Assembly: GCF_029893585.1 (NCBI RefSeq)
Contig: NZ_JARXYX010000013.1
Location: 124,001 to 188,000 of the forward strand
DNA from: Streptomyces sp. LBL
GTDB taxonomy: Bacteria > Actinomycetota > Actinomycetes > Streptomycetales > Streptomycetaceae
Length of the DNA stretch: 64,000 bases
Direction of reading: 5' to 3'
Part shown: one piece after another, positions 25,261 through 34,261 of the stretch
Layout: the number at the start of each line of letters is the position of its first letter
Position numbering within the stretch: position 1 is the stretch's first letter
The notes under the pieces: generated by a model
Told to the model about the DNA's origin: nothing
The model's input: the letters and a program-made list of their open reading frames with translations, nothing else
Database searches by the model: none
Translations under genes and position numbers: made by a program

Positions 25261-26766
25261 CTAGTTCGCCGGCGCGTAGTTGTAGATCGGCGGGTACTGG
25301 GTGCCGGGCTGCGGCGTCACCTTGACGTCCTTCGCGGTCGCGTACGCATTGGCGAGGACGCTCCAGGGGGCGTTCCAGGCCTGGTCGACGACGTAGGTGT
25401 TCAGCTCCTCGAAGAGCGCTTCGCGCGTGGCCCCGGTGGCGTTCCCGATGCGGGTGATGAGGTCGTCGGCCTTCGGGTCGTCGTACTTGAAGGGGTTCCA
25501 GGTCGACTTCTTGGTCAGCTCCAGCTGGACCTTGTCCCAGGCGGTGGGCGCGCCCAGCTTGAAGTACGACATGGCGTACTTGCCGGAGAGCATGGCGCTG
25601 AAGATCTGGTCGGTGGGCAGGGTGTCCAGTTTGACCTTGATGCCGATGTCCTTGAGGGACTGGTCGAGCGCGGCCTGCTCCTGCGGGAAGTTCGCGGAGA
25701 GGTCAGGGATGGTCACGGAGAAGCCGTTCGGGTATCCGGCCTCCGCGAGCAGCTTCTTGGCCTTCGCCGGGTCGTACGCGTACGCGTCGTTCAGCTCGTC
25801 CTTGTAGCCGTCCTCGTTCTTGGCGAACAGCTGGGTGGTGGGCGTGCCGAGGCCGGTCTTGGCCGACGTGATGATGGAGTCCTTGTCGAAGGCGTGGTTC
25901 AGCGCCTGACGGACCTTCAGCTTGCCGAGGGCGGGCACCTTCTTGCCGGCGCGGTCCCAGATGTAGAGGCCCTCGACGTCGCCGGGCTGGTAGGTGACGA
26001 CGTTCAGGCCCCGGCCCTTGACGGTCTTGACCCGGTTGAGGCTGAGAGTGGCTCCGTCGAGCTGACCGGACAGCAGGGCGTTGGTGCGCGCCGTCGGGTC
26101 GGCCAGGAACTTGATGACGACCTTGTCGTACGGGAAGGCCTTGGCGTTCCAGTAGTCGTCGTTGCGCGTGTAGGTGTACGTCTGCCCGGCGGTGGTGGCG
26201 GCCGCGTCCAGCTTGTACGGTCCCGAGCCCACCGGAGACTTCGGGTTCTCCAGCGCCTTCGGGCTGACGATCATGCCGGAGACCTGACCGAGCGCGGGCA
26301 GCAGGGCCGCGGTGGGGTGGCTCAGCCTGATGGCGACGGTCTGCGCGTCGACGACGTCGACGCCGGTGATGTCCTGGATCTCGCCGGCCGCGCTGGCCGT
26401 GCCGCTCTTGGTGTGCAGCAGGCTCTGCTTGACCGCGTCGGCGTCGAGGGGGGTGCCGTCGGTGAACTTGATCCCCTTGCGCAGCTTCAGCGTCAGCGTG
26501 GTCTGCGGCTTGTCGTACGACCACGAGGTGGCCAGGTTGGGGGTGGGCTCCCCCTTGGTGTTCAGCCGGATCAGCGTGTCGTACACCGGCTGGTAGTACT
26601 GGGCCTCGGGGCCCATGCTCGCTTTGGCCAGATCCCACGGTGTGGCCGTGACCGACTCCGCGAGCGTCAGGGTCTTGTCCTTGCCGGCGGCTTGGCTGCC
26701 GCCACCACAGGCCGCGACCGTGGCTGTCAGGATTCCGGCGCCGATGAAAGCGATTGTCTTGCGCAT
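25261..26766 (-). CDS. ABC substrate-binding lipoprotein, family 5 (peptide/opine/nickel type)
   Basis: A 501-residue SBP_bac_5 protein. It has a lipoprotein signal with lipobox TVAAC (Cys about residue 20), then the two-lobe binding protein with WSYDKPQTTLTLKLRKGIKFTDGTPLDADAVKQS, the family signature region. It catches substrate outside the cell for the permease genes just downstream. Family members bind peptides, amino-acid conjugates, opines, sugars or nickel complexes, so the ligand is open; context points to an aromatic amide or conjugate. ATG start with GGAGAG 3 nt upstream. The 107-bp gap before it is the most likely place for a promoter of this block. Confidence 0.9.
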   Translation of the reverse strand: MRKTIAFIGAGILTATVAACGGGSQAAGKDKTLTLAESVTATPWDLAKASMGPEAQYYQPVYDTLIRLNTKGEPTPNLATSWSYDKPQTTLTLKLRKGIKFTDGTPLDADAVKQSLLHTKSGTASAAGEIQDITGVDVVDAQTVAIRLSHPTAALLPALGQVSGMIVSPKALENPKSPVGSGPYKLDAAATTAGQTYTYTRNDDYWNAKAFPYDKVVIKFLADPTARTNALLSGQLDGATLSLNRVKTVKGRGLNVVTYQPGDVEGLYIWDRAGKKVPALGKLKVRQALNHAFDKDSIITSAKTGLGTPTTQLFAKNEDGYKDELNDAYAYDPAKAKKLLAEAGYPNGFSVTIPDLSANFPQEQAALDQSLKDIGIKVKLDTLPTDQIFSAMLSGKYAMSYFKLGAPTAWDKVQLELTKKSTWNPFKYDDPKADDLITRIGNATGATREALFEELNTYVVDQAWNAPWSVLANAYATAKDVKVTPQPGTQYPPIYNYAPAN

Positions 26767-26873
26767 GTTCTCTCCGCCTGTCTCAATTCAATCTCCTGGC
26801 TGTCCCCCGGGGTCGCCCCGCTGCCGGCCGTGCACTGCCGGTACTGCTGTCGCGCCGCGTAACTCGGTCATGC

Positions 26874-27761
26874 CTACGCCTGCCGCGCGGCCCACTCGCC
26901 GCAGAGCCGCACGCTCTCGTCCGGCGTCGGCCGGGCGCCCCGGTCGACCTCGACGATCAGCCAGCCGTCGAAGTCGTCGGGCAGCGCGCCGACGAAGCCC
27001 TCGATGTCGGCGTTTCCGTGCCCCGGCTCCGACCACAGCCCCGCCAGGACCGTCTTGCGGTAGTCCCAGCCGGCTTCCCTGGCCTGCGCGGCGAGGCCCA
27101 GGTCCAGGTCCTTGATGTGGACGCTCGCCACCCGGTCCGCGTAGTCGCGTACGAGCTGTGCCGGATCGGCGCCCGCCCAGGCCAGGTGGCCCATGTCGGG
27201 TCCGAATCCGAGGACGGAGGCGTCGACGGTGTCGAGGATGAAGCGGGTCTCCAGCTCGGTCTCGGCCCAGGTGCCCACGTGCGGGTGGAAGGCCGGGGTG
27301 ATGCCTTCGGCTCGGATGATTCCGGCGATCTCGGCCAACAGATCCCGTACGCGTTCCAGTCGTCCCTGCTCGGCGAGGTGGCCGACGGCGGGCCGGGCCA
27401 CGCGCTCGGCGTCCTTGGCCATCCCCATGGCGAGGAAGACGGTGGGTACGCCGAGTGCCGCGTGCTGTGCGGCGACGCGGGCCGCGGTGTCGCGGAAGGT
27501 CTGCCGCTCGGTCGCGTCGTCGGTGAGACGGACGGGGATGTAGCCGGGTGCCGGGCTGATGCCGTATTCGGCGAGCTGGGCGGCGTACTCCTTGGGGGTC
27601 ATGTCCCCGGGGACGGCACTGTGGAGGGCGGTGATGCCGGCGTCGCGGATGACCGAGAGCTGCCGGCCGAGCGGCGGGGCGAGCGTGGGGTCGATCCAGC
27701 CGTCGGCGCTCGCGACCCACTGCAGCGGGTTGATGGCGAGTCGGTCCTGCCTGATCTTCAT
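26874..27761 (-). CDS. Xylose-isomerase-like TIM barrel (IolE-like)
   Basis: A 295-residue AP_endonuc_2/sugar-phosphate isomerase-epimerase family protein. TIM-barrel metal-site strands are seen as AFHPHVGTW (about 160), FGPDMGHLAWAG (about 192), VASVHIKDLD (about 215) and WLIVEVDRG (about 273). Relatives include inosose dehydratase IolE, tagatose epimerases and 3-keto-sugar epimerases or lyases. It is transcribed after a Gfo/Idh/MocA oxidoreductase, a pairing that often means a keto-sugar intermediate. AAGGACC precedes the ATG by 7 nt. Confidence 0.8.
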   Translation of the reverse strand: MKIRQDRLAINPLQWVASADGWIDPTLAPPLGRQLSVIRDAGITALHSAVPGDMTPKEYAAQLAEYGISPAPGYIPVRLTDDATERQTFRDTAARVAAQHAALGVPTVFLAMGMAKDAERVARPAVGHLAEQGRLERVRDLLAEIAGIIRAEGITPAFHPHVGTWAETELETRFILDTVDASVLGFGPDMGHLAWAGADPAQLVRDYADRVASVHIKDLDLGLAAQAREAGWDYRKTVLAGLWSEPGHGNADIEGFVGALPDDFDGWLIVEVDRGARPTPDESVRLCGEWAARQA

Positions 27762-27775
27762 GGTCTGTGGTCCTT

Positions 27776-28897
27776 TCAACGGTGGGCTGGGGCGGCGGTG
27801 CGGGGTTCGGGGCGCTCGCAGCTGCTCTCCAGGGAGACGAAACGTTTCTCTCGCTGGGAGGTCTCGAAGCTCGCCAGCACCTCGAGCGTGTGGAAGGCGA
27901 ACTCCGGGTTCGCACGATGCGGCCCGCCGTCGAGCGCGTCGGCGAGGTCCTGTACGCCCAGTCCGCGGCGGTGCTGCTCGGGAGTGCCGACGGCGCCGAA
28001 GAGTTCGGTGACCGGGGTGAGCACCTGCCACTCGTCGTCGCCGTGCCGCTTGAGGCGTACGTCGCCGTCGAAGAAGTTGGGGTTCGGCAGCGAGAGGGTG
28101 CCTTCAGTGCCGTAGATCTCGATGCGCGGGAGTTCGGTGTCCCAGACGTCGAAGCTCATCAGGGTGGTGGCGATGGCGCCGGAGGCGAAGGTGAGGGTGG
28201 CCGAGGCGTGGGTGGGCACCTCGACGGTGACCTCGTCGACCACACGGTCGGGGCTGGTGACCGTGCGCGTCCTCGCACCGATGCGGGTGGCGGCGGACAC
28301 CTGGGCGACCGGGCCGAGGCAGTTGACGAGCGCGGCCAGGTAGTAGGGGCCCATGTCCAGGACCGGACCGCCGCCGGGGCCGTAGAAGGCGCGCGGGTCG
28401 GGATGCCAGGTCTCGGCGCGGCTGGAGCGCACGAAGGCGGTGGCTCCGACGACCTCGCCGATCCGGCCGGTGTCGATCGCGTGCCGGGCCGTCTGCACAG
28501 CGCTGCCGAGGAAGGTGTCAGGGGCGGACCCCAGCAGCGCCGTGCTGCTCGCGGCGGCGGCGAGGACCTCGCGGGCCTCCTCCACCGTGGCCGCGAGCGG
28601 CTTTTCGACGTAGACGTTCTTGCCTGCCTCCAGCGCCGCGATGACGGTCTTCGCGTGGAACTGCGGCGGGGTGATGTTGACGACGATCTCGACCGTGTCG
28701 TCGTGGAGGAGTTCGTCCGCGTCGCTCCACGCCGGTATGCCGTACTCGGTCGCGGCCTGTCGGGCGCGGGCGGTGTCGACGTCGGCCACCCGGACGACTT
28801 CGAGCTCCGGGAAGGTGCGCAGGCCCTCGACGTAGCGGCCGAAGATGTTGCCGGCGCCCAGTATCCCGATGCGGTGCCGTGTTCGTTGCCGGTCCAT
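27776..28897 (-). CDS. Gfo/Idh/MocA family oxidoreductase
   Basis: A 373-residue NAD(P)-dependent sugar or cyclitol dehydrogenase. Rossmann start GILGAGNIFGRYVEGL, EKPLAATVEEA (family EKP motif, about residue 96) and MGPYYLAALVNCLGP, where the catalytic His of the family is replaced by Tyr (usual form is D-x-G-x-H-x-x-D). That departure may mean an altered active site. It follows another isomerase-like gene by 54 bp and precedes the IolE-like gene by 14 bp. Confidence 0.82.
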   Translation of the reverse strand: MDRQRTRHRIGILGAGNIFGRYVEGLRTFPELEVVRVADVDTARARQAATEYGIPAWSDADELLHDDTVEIVVNITPPQFHAKTVIAALEAGKNVYVEKPLAATVEEAREVLAAAASSTALLGSAPDTFLGSAVQTARHAIDTGRIGEVVGATAFVRSSRAETWHPDPRAFYGPGGGPVLDMGPYYLAALVNCLGPVAQVSAATRIGARTRTVTSPDRVVDEVTVEVPTHASATLTFASGAIATTLMSFDVWDTELPRIEIYGTEGTLSLPNPNFFDGDVRLKRHGDDEWQVLTPVTELFGAVGTPEQHRRGLGVQDLADALDGGPHRANPEFAFHTLEVLASFETSQREKRFVSLESSCERPEPRTAAPAHR

Positions 28898-28951
28898 GAA
28901 TCTCCTGCGGTTCGTAGGGAGTTGACGAGGTGTCAGACAATGGGTGAGGTG

Positions 28952-29872
28952 TCAGGCGATGATGAGAGGCCGCAGCGTCCGGTGGGCGATCTCCAGCCCG
29001 TTCTTGACCCGCTCCTCGGTGCCGCTCCAGACGGGGTCCTCGTGCTCGACGGAGAGCGTGCCGGTGAAGCCGTTCTCGTAGAGGGCGTCCACGACGGCGT
29101 TCCAGTCCACCTGGCCGCGGCCCGGGACGCGGTAGCGCCACCAGCCGGTGTCCCAGGGGTCCTCGCGGCGGACCGCCTTGCCGAAGAAGCCGTAGCGGTC
29201 GGCCTTGCCGGGCAGGATCTGCAGGTCCTTGGCCTGGGCGTGGACGATGCGGTCGGCGTACGGCGCAATCGTGGTGACGGGGTCGATGCCGATCCAGGTC
29301 AGGTGGGAGGGGTCCCAGTTGAGGTACAGACCGAGGGAGAACATCCACTCCCACAACTCCGGCGAGTAGGCGAGGTTGCCCGGATAGCCGTCCGGGTGCC
29401 AGCCCTCCATCACACAGTTCTCGATGATGATCCGTACGTCCCGCTCCCCCGCGTACTCGACGAGTTCGGGGAAGACCTTCTCCGCGTCGTCGAGGTTCGC
29501 CGCCACCGGGCGGGTCCAGTCGCGGCCCACGAAGGTGCCGACGTACGGGACCTCCAGGGCGGCAGCCGTATCCACGACCGCCTTGAGGTGGGTGTGGATC
29601 GCGGCCCTGCGTTCGGGGTCGGGGTGGAGGTTGTTCTCGTAGTAGGCGAGCGCGGAGATATCGAGGCCGTGGCGCTCCATGAGCGCCCGTGTCTGGTCGG
29701 CCTCGCGGGAGCCGAAGCCGGTCACCGGGAGGTGCGCGGCCTCGAAGTCCCGGCCGCCGGCGCGCGGCCAGGCGGCGACCTCCAGGGCCTCGTATCCCGC
29801 CCGGCTCGCCCAGGCGGCGATCTCCGGCAGGGACTGCTGGGGCAGGCAGGCGGTGAGCATGCCGAGTTTCAT
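28952..29872 (-). CDS. Sugar phosphate isomerase/epimerase-like TIM barrel
   Basis: A 306-residue AP_endonuc_2 family protein, start MKLGMLTACLPQQSLPEIAAWA. Metal-binding strands are visible: IIIENCVMEG (Glu about 150), LNWDPSHLTWIGID (Asp/His about 187), VHAQAKDL (about 213) and TLSVEHEDP (Glu about 273). Related proteins isomerise or epimerise keto-sugars, and some cleave glycosidic bonds of 3-keto-glycosides. GGAG lies 8 nt before the ATG. It follows a Gfo/Idh/MocA gene by 25 bp. Confidence 0.82.
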   Translation of the reverse strand: MKLGMLTACLPQQSLPEIAAWASRAGYEALEVAAWPRAGGRDFEAAHLPVTGFGSREADQTRALMERHGLDISALAYYENNLHPDPERRAAIHTHLKAVVDTAAALEVPYVGTFVGRDWTRPVAANLDDAEKVFPELVEYAGERDVRIIIENCVMEGWHPDGYPGNLAYSPELWEWMFSLGLYLNWDPSHLTWIGIDPVTTIAPYADRIVHAQAKDLQILPGKADRYGFFGKAVRREDPWDTGWWRYRVPGRGQVDWNAVVDALYENGFTGTLSVEHEDPVWSGTEERVKNGLEIAHRTLRPLIIA

Positions 29873-29897
29873 GGGGTGGTCTCCAGAGCTACGGATG

Positions 29898-31049
29898 TCA
29901 TGCGCGGGCCGGCATGACCGCGCGTGATGGGGCGATGTCGGTCCAGGTGAGCGAGGTGTCGGAGCTCAGTACGGCTTCGACGACATGGGCCGCGCGTACG
30001 CCGTCCGCGCCGGTCGGCAGACCCTCGGGCTTCTCGCCCCTGATCGCGGCGTACGCGTCGGCCACGAACGAGGTGAAGCAGTCCGCGTAACCCTGGGAGT
30101 GTCCGGCCGGCAGCCGGGAGAGCCGCCGCTGTTCGGCCGAGCCGTGGCCGGGGTCGCGGACGATCAGGCGTGCGCCGTCCTGGGCGCCGAGCCAGGCCGT
30201 CTCGGGGTTCTCCTGGTCGAAGACCGCACTGCCGTCCGCACCGTCGAGCTCGAACCACAGCCGGTTCTTGCGGCCCGCCGACACCTGGGACACGGTCAGC
30301 GTGCCCAGGACGCCGCCTTCAGTACGCAGGAGCACGGTCGCGACGTCCTCGGTACGGACCTCGACCCGCGGCCCATCGGAGAGAGTCGCGAAACTGGTGC
30401 CGGTACCGGTGGGCCGGGTGGGGACCGTCGTGCCGAGTCGCGCGGTCAGCTCGGTGAAGCGGACTCCGGCGACCCACTCGACGAGGTCGCACCAGTGCGA
30501 GCCGATGTCCGCGAACGCCCGTGAGGGGCCGCCGTCGGCCGGATCGACCCGCCAGGACATGGCGTCCCCGGACAGCATCCAGTCCTGCAGATAACTGCCG
30601 TGGATCAGCTGCCAGGCCCCGAAGTCTCCGCGCAGTCGGCGGTCGCGGATCTCCCGCACGAGCGGGTGATAGCGGTAGACGAAGGGAACGGCGAGCAGCA
30701 GGTCCGCCTCCGCGGCCAGCCGGGTCAGGCGTTCCGCTTCGGCGGCCGACGTGGCGAGCGGCTTCTCACAGATGACGTGTTTACCGGCGGCGAGGGCCGC
30801 CTCCGCCTGCTCCACGTGCAGGGCGTTCGGCGTGCAGACGTGGACGACGCGGACGCTGTCGTCGGCGAGAACGGAGTCAAGGTCCCGGTAGCGGGCCGGC
30901 ACGTTCCAGGCCTTCGCGACCTGGGCGCTGCGCTCGGGGGTCGAGGCGACCACACCGGCCAGTTCTCCGCCCGCGGCACGGATCGCGGCGGCGTGCACCG
31001 CGCCGATCATCCCGGCCCCCACCACCACGGCCTGAATGGAACCGTTCAT
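29898..31049 (-). CDS. Gfo/Idh/MocA family oxidoreductase
   Basis: A 383-residue NAD(P)-dependent dehydrogenase. VVVGAGMIGAVHAAAI nucleotide loop, CEKPLATSAAEAERL (about residue 95) and ADIGSHWCDLVEWVAG, which keeps the family catalytic His (about residue 180). First gene of the sugar operon, divergent from the ROK regulator; GGAGG lies 7 nt before the ATG. Together the four genes would carry two oxidations and two isomerisation-type steps. Confidence 0.85.
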   Translation of the reverse strand: MNGSIQAVVVGAGMIGAVHAAAIRAAGGELAGVVASTPERSAQVAKAWNVPARYRDLDSVLADDSVRVVHVCTPNALHVEQAEAALAAGKHVICEKPLATSAAEAERLTRLAAEADLLLAVPFVYRYHPLVREIRDRRLRGDFGAWQLIHGSYLQDWMLSGDAMSWRVDPADGGPSRAFADIGSHWCDLVEWVAGVRFTELTARLGTTVPTRPTGTGTSFATLSDGPRVEVRTEDVATVLLRTEGGVLGTLTVSQVSAGRKNRLWFELDGADGSAVFDQENPETAWLGAQDGARLIVRDPGHGSAEQRRLSRLPAGHSQGYADCFTSFVADAYAAIRGEKPEGLPTGADGVRAAHVVEAVLSSDTSLTWTDIAPSRAVMPARA

Positions 31050-31267
31050 CGGCGCACCTCCGTTTTCCAGCGACCGACCGCGGTCTGAGAGCCGCGTTGC
31101 GCATCACCCTCGTTTAGTTCGAGTGAAGAGCACAAGAGGGCTAATTAATTTTCTTTCGGGCCTAATAGGGGTAGAAAGTTCGCCAACTTGTCGGACTGAT
31201 CAGTATCTGTGCCAGGCGCAACCGCACGTATTGACGGTCATGAGGTGGTGGCGTTAAGTTCACCGCA
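31050..31267. promoter_or_regulatory. Divergent promoter region between sugar operon and ROK regulator
   Basis: 218 bp containing an AT-rich core (CTAATTAATTTTCTTTCGGG, 31141-31160), unusual for this genome, and the palindrome CTGATCAG (31196-31203). Likely carries both promoters and the ROK operator. Confidence 0.5.
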
Positions 31268-32503
31268 ATGCATAAAGATGACGGCTACACGGAGGAAGTG
31301 GCGGGGCCCGCGCCGGTGCCCCTCGCGCTGCGCCGCGTGCTGGGCCTCGTGGTGTCGGGGGCGGCGACGAACCGAGCGGAGATCGCCCGGCGCAGCGGCC
31401 TGGCCCGCTCGACCGTAGGGCAGCAGGTCGACCACCTGGTCGGCACAGGCATCCTGGAGGAGGTCGAGTCCAGACGGTCCGTCCGGGGCCGGCCGCCCCG
31501 CGTGCTGACGATCAGCCCGCACGCCGGGACCGTCGCCGCGGTGGACGTCGACACCTCGGAGTCACAGGTCGCCATCGCCGACCTGAGCCGGCGGGTCATC
31601 GCGCAGGAGACCGTGGGCGTCCGGATCGACGCCGGCCCGCAGGCGGTACTGGACGCGGTGACCGAACGGCTGCAGAGCCTGTTGGAGAAGCACCGCCGTG
31701 ATCCCGGCCGCATGCGTGAGGTCGTCGTCGGTCTGCCCGGGCCGGTGGACTTCCAACAGGGGTGCGCGGTCCAGCCGACCGGTATGCCGGGCTGGGACGG
31801 CTACCTGGTGGCCGAACACCTCCGGGAACGCCTCCACGCTCCCGTCGTGGTGGACAACGACGTCAACCTGATGGCCATGGGGGAGGTCGCTCAGGCCCGG
31901 ATGGAAACACCGCTGCTCTGCATAAAGATTTCGACCGGCATCGGCTCGGGTCTCATCGCGGCGAGCGGTGAGGTGTACCGCGGCGCGGACGGAGCGGCCG
32001 GCGACATCGGGCACATCAGGGCCGTCAGCGGCAGCAACGTCCTGTGCGCCTGCGGCAACATCGGCTGCGTCGGCGCCCTGGCCTCCCACCGGGCGATCCT
32101 GCGCGGCCTCGGCATCCCCGAGTCGACCGCCGACGACCCACTCCACGGCACCCGCGAACTCGCCCAGCGCATCGCCAACGCCGACCCGACCGCGCTGCAC
32201 ACCGTACGCCAGGCCGCCACCGAGATCGGCGAGGTCGTGGCCATGCTGGTCCATATGCTCAACCCGCGCACCGTGGTGCTGGCCGGCCCCCTGAGCCAAC
32301 TCCGCGACGACCTCGTGTCCGCCGTACGGGCCGCCGTGTACCAGCGCGCCCTACCTCTGGCCACCCGCAAACTGACCATCACCGCGACCCAGCTCAAGGG
32401 CGCCTCTGGACTGCACGGCGGCATCGCCCTCGCCACGCAGAACGTGTTCAGTCCAGCGGGAATCGCGCGGCTGCTGGCCGACGAACCAGGGCCAGATCGA
32501 TAG
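31268..32503 (+). CDS. ROK family transcriptional regulator
   Basis: A 411-residue NagC/XylR-type regulator. N-terminal winged HTH (TNRAEIARRSGLARSTVGQQVDHLV, about 37-62) is followed by an ROK sugar-binding domain with VVVDNDVNLMAMGE, GAAGDIGHI and the zinc motif CACGNIGC (about residues 260-267), where the usual Glu two residues on is Gly. It probably represses the divergent sugar operon and is released by a sugar or sugar phosphate. The ATG has only a weak Shine-Dalgarno. Confidence 0.87.
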   Translation: MHKDDGYTEEVAGPAPVPLALRRVLGLVVSGAATNRAEIARRSGLARSTVGQQVDHLVGTGILEEVESRRSVRGRPPRVLTISPHAGTVAAVDVDTSESQVAIADLSRRVIAQETVGVRIDAGPQAVLDAVTERLQSLLEKHRRDPGRMREVVVGLPGPVDFQQGCAVQPTGMPGWDGYLVAEHLRERLHAPVVVDNDVNLMAMGEVAQARMETPLLCIKISTGIGSGLIAASGEVYRGADGAAGDIGHIRAVSGSNVLCACGNIGCVGALASHRAILRGLGIPESTADDPLHGTRELAQRIANADPTALHTVRQAATEIGEVVAMLVHMLNPRTVVLAGPLSQLRDDLVSAVRAAVYQRALPLATRKLTITATQLKGASGLHGGIALATQNVFSPAGIARLLADEPGPDR

Positions 32504-32548
32504 AACGCCTTGGAGTGCGGTGCCCGGAAGGTTCCAGTCCCGGGTTGA

Positions 32549-32635
32549 AGGACGGCGTGGGTCCACATCCACCACGGACCGAATCACCCCAGCCGCCTGG
32601 TGCTGCCCATCATCGACCGCAAGGACCAGTCGTGA
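32549..32635 (+). pseudogene. C-terminal tail of a lost gene
   Basis: A short open frame with no start, ending HHGPNHPSRLVLPIIDRKDQS and a TGA that overlaps the ligase GTG as GTGA. The start-stop overlap is the pattern of an operon gene, so this looks like the last residues of a deleted upstream gene. I do not recognise the family. Confidence 0.4.
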
Positions 32636-34261
32636 GCGCCGCCGACCGGGTCACCGAACTGACCGCGACCTTCGCGGCTCCCTCCCTCAGCGTGGCCGAG
32701 CTGCTGTGCGACCGACACCCCGCCGACCGCGTCGCGTTCACCGTCGTCGGCAGCGACGGCAAGGCTTCGACGCTGTCGTACGGCGAACTCGCCGCAAACT
32801 CGCACCGGTACGCAAGGGCCCTGCAAGGGCTCGGGGTCGGCCCGGGCGACAGGGTGGCAACCCTGATGGGCAAGAGCGCCGACCTGGTCACCGTCATCCT
32901 GGCGGCTGGGCGCGGTCTACGTCCCACTGTTCACCGCGTTCGCACCCCAGGGCATCGCCCTGCGTCTGGAGGGCGCGGGTGCACATGTCGTGGTTGTGGA
33001 CCCGGACCAGCGTCACAAGCTCGACCCCGGCCCGGACATGCAGGACGACCCCCAGCGCCGTGTAGTGGTCACCGGAACCGACACGTCGCGCGGCGACATC
33101 CTCCTTGCCGACCTCGTCGCGGCCGCGTCTCCGGAGCCGCTGCCCGCCATCATAACCAGTGGGGACGGACCCCTGGTGCACATGTTCACCTCCGGCACCA
33201 CGGGCAAGCCCAAGGGCGTCATCCACCCCGTCTCCTACATCACGGGGTGGCAGATCTATCTGGAGTACGCCCTGGGCGTCACCCCGGATAGCAGCTACTG
33301 GTGTGCCGCCGACCCGGGCTGGGCCTACGGGCTGTACTCCGCCATCGTCGCCCCCATGGCCGCCGGCATCCCCAGCCTGCTGCTGACCGGCGGGTTCTCT
33401 GCCGAGACGACCTGGCGCACCCTCGTCGACCACCGGGTCACCGACTTCACCGCAGCACCCACCGTGTACCGGGGGCTGCGCTCCTCGTCCGTGCCGGTGC
33501 CTAAGGGCCTGCGCCTGGAGCGGGCGTCCAGCGCGGGCGAGCCCCTGACCCCCGAGGTCAACGAGTGGGCAAGCGCCACGCTCGGCCTGGCCGTGCACGA
33601 CCACTTCGGCCAGACCGAGGTCGGCATGCCCCTGGCCAACCACCACCACCCCGAACTCGCCCGCCCGCTCAAGACCGGATCGATGGGCCGCCCGGTACCC
33701 GGCTGGAGCCTGACCGTCCTGGCCGACGACAAGGACGAACCCGCCGGACCGGACGTGCTCGGCCGGGTCGCGATCGACGTCGCTGGAAGCCCGCTGATGA
33801 CCTTCCGCGACTACCAGATCCCCGGGCAGAGCGGCTCCAAGTTCACCCCCGACGGCCGCTATTACCTCACCGGCGACGCCGGACGCGTCGACGCCGACGG
33901 CGACTTCTTCTTCTCCTCCCGCGACGACGACGTCATCATCATGGCCGGGTACCGCATCGGGCCGTTCGAGATCGAGAGCGTGCTGGCCCAGCATCCAGCC
34001 GTCGTCGAGTGCAGCGTGATCGGCGCACCCGACGAGGTCCGCGGCGAGGTCATCGAGGCGTACGTCGTCCTGCGCGACGGCACCGAGGGCTCACCCGAAC
34101 TGGCCTGGGAGCTCCAGCAGTTGGTCAAGACCCGCTACGCAGCCCACGCCTACCCGCGCCACATCCACTTCATCGACGCCCTGCCCAAGACACCGAGCGG
34201 CAAGACCCAGCGCTACCTGTTGCGCAAGCGCCGACGCACCGAACTCACCACCCCGGAGTGA
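32632..34261 (+). pseudogene. AMP-forming acyl-CoA synthetase, frameshifted
   Basis: A full-length ANL-family ligase split by a frameshift. Frame 1 from GTG 32632 (AAGGA 6 nt upstream) encodes TLSYGELAANSHRYARAL and LGVGPGDRVATLMGKSADLVTVILAA. Near 32905-32909 the frame changes, and frame 2 continues with GAVYVPLFTAFAPQGIALRLEGAGAH through the P-loop TSGTTGKPKG, YYLTGD, GYRIGPFEIE and the catalytic Lys in TPSGKTQR. The missing sequence at the junction is what would encode Trp-Arg-Leu in relatives, so an 8-base loss is the simplest explanation. It would activate a carboxylic acid to its CoA thioester. A sequencing error cannot be excluded. Confidence 0.8.
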
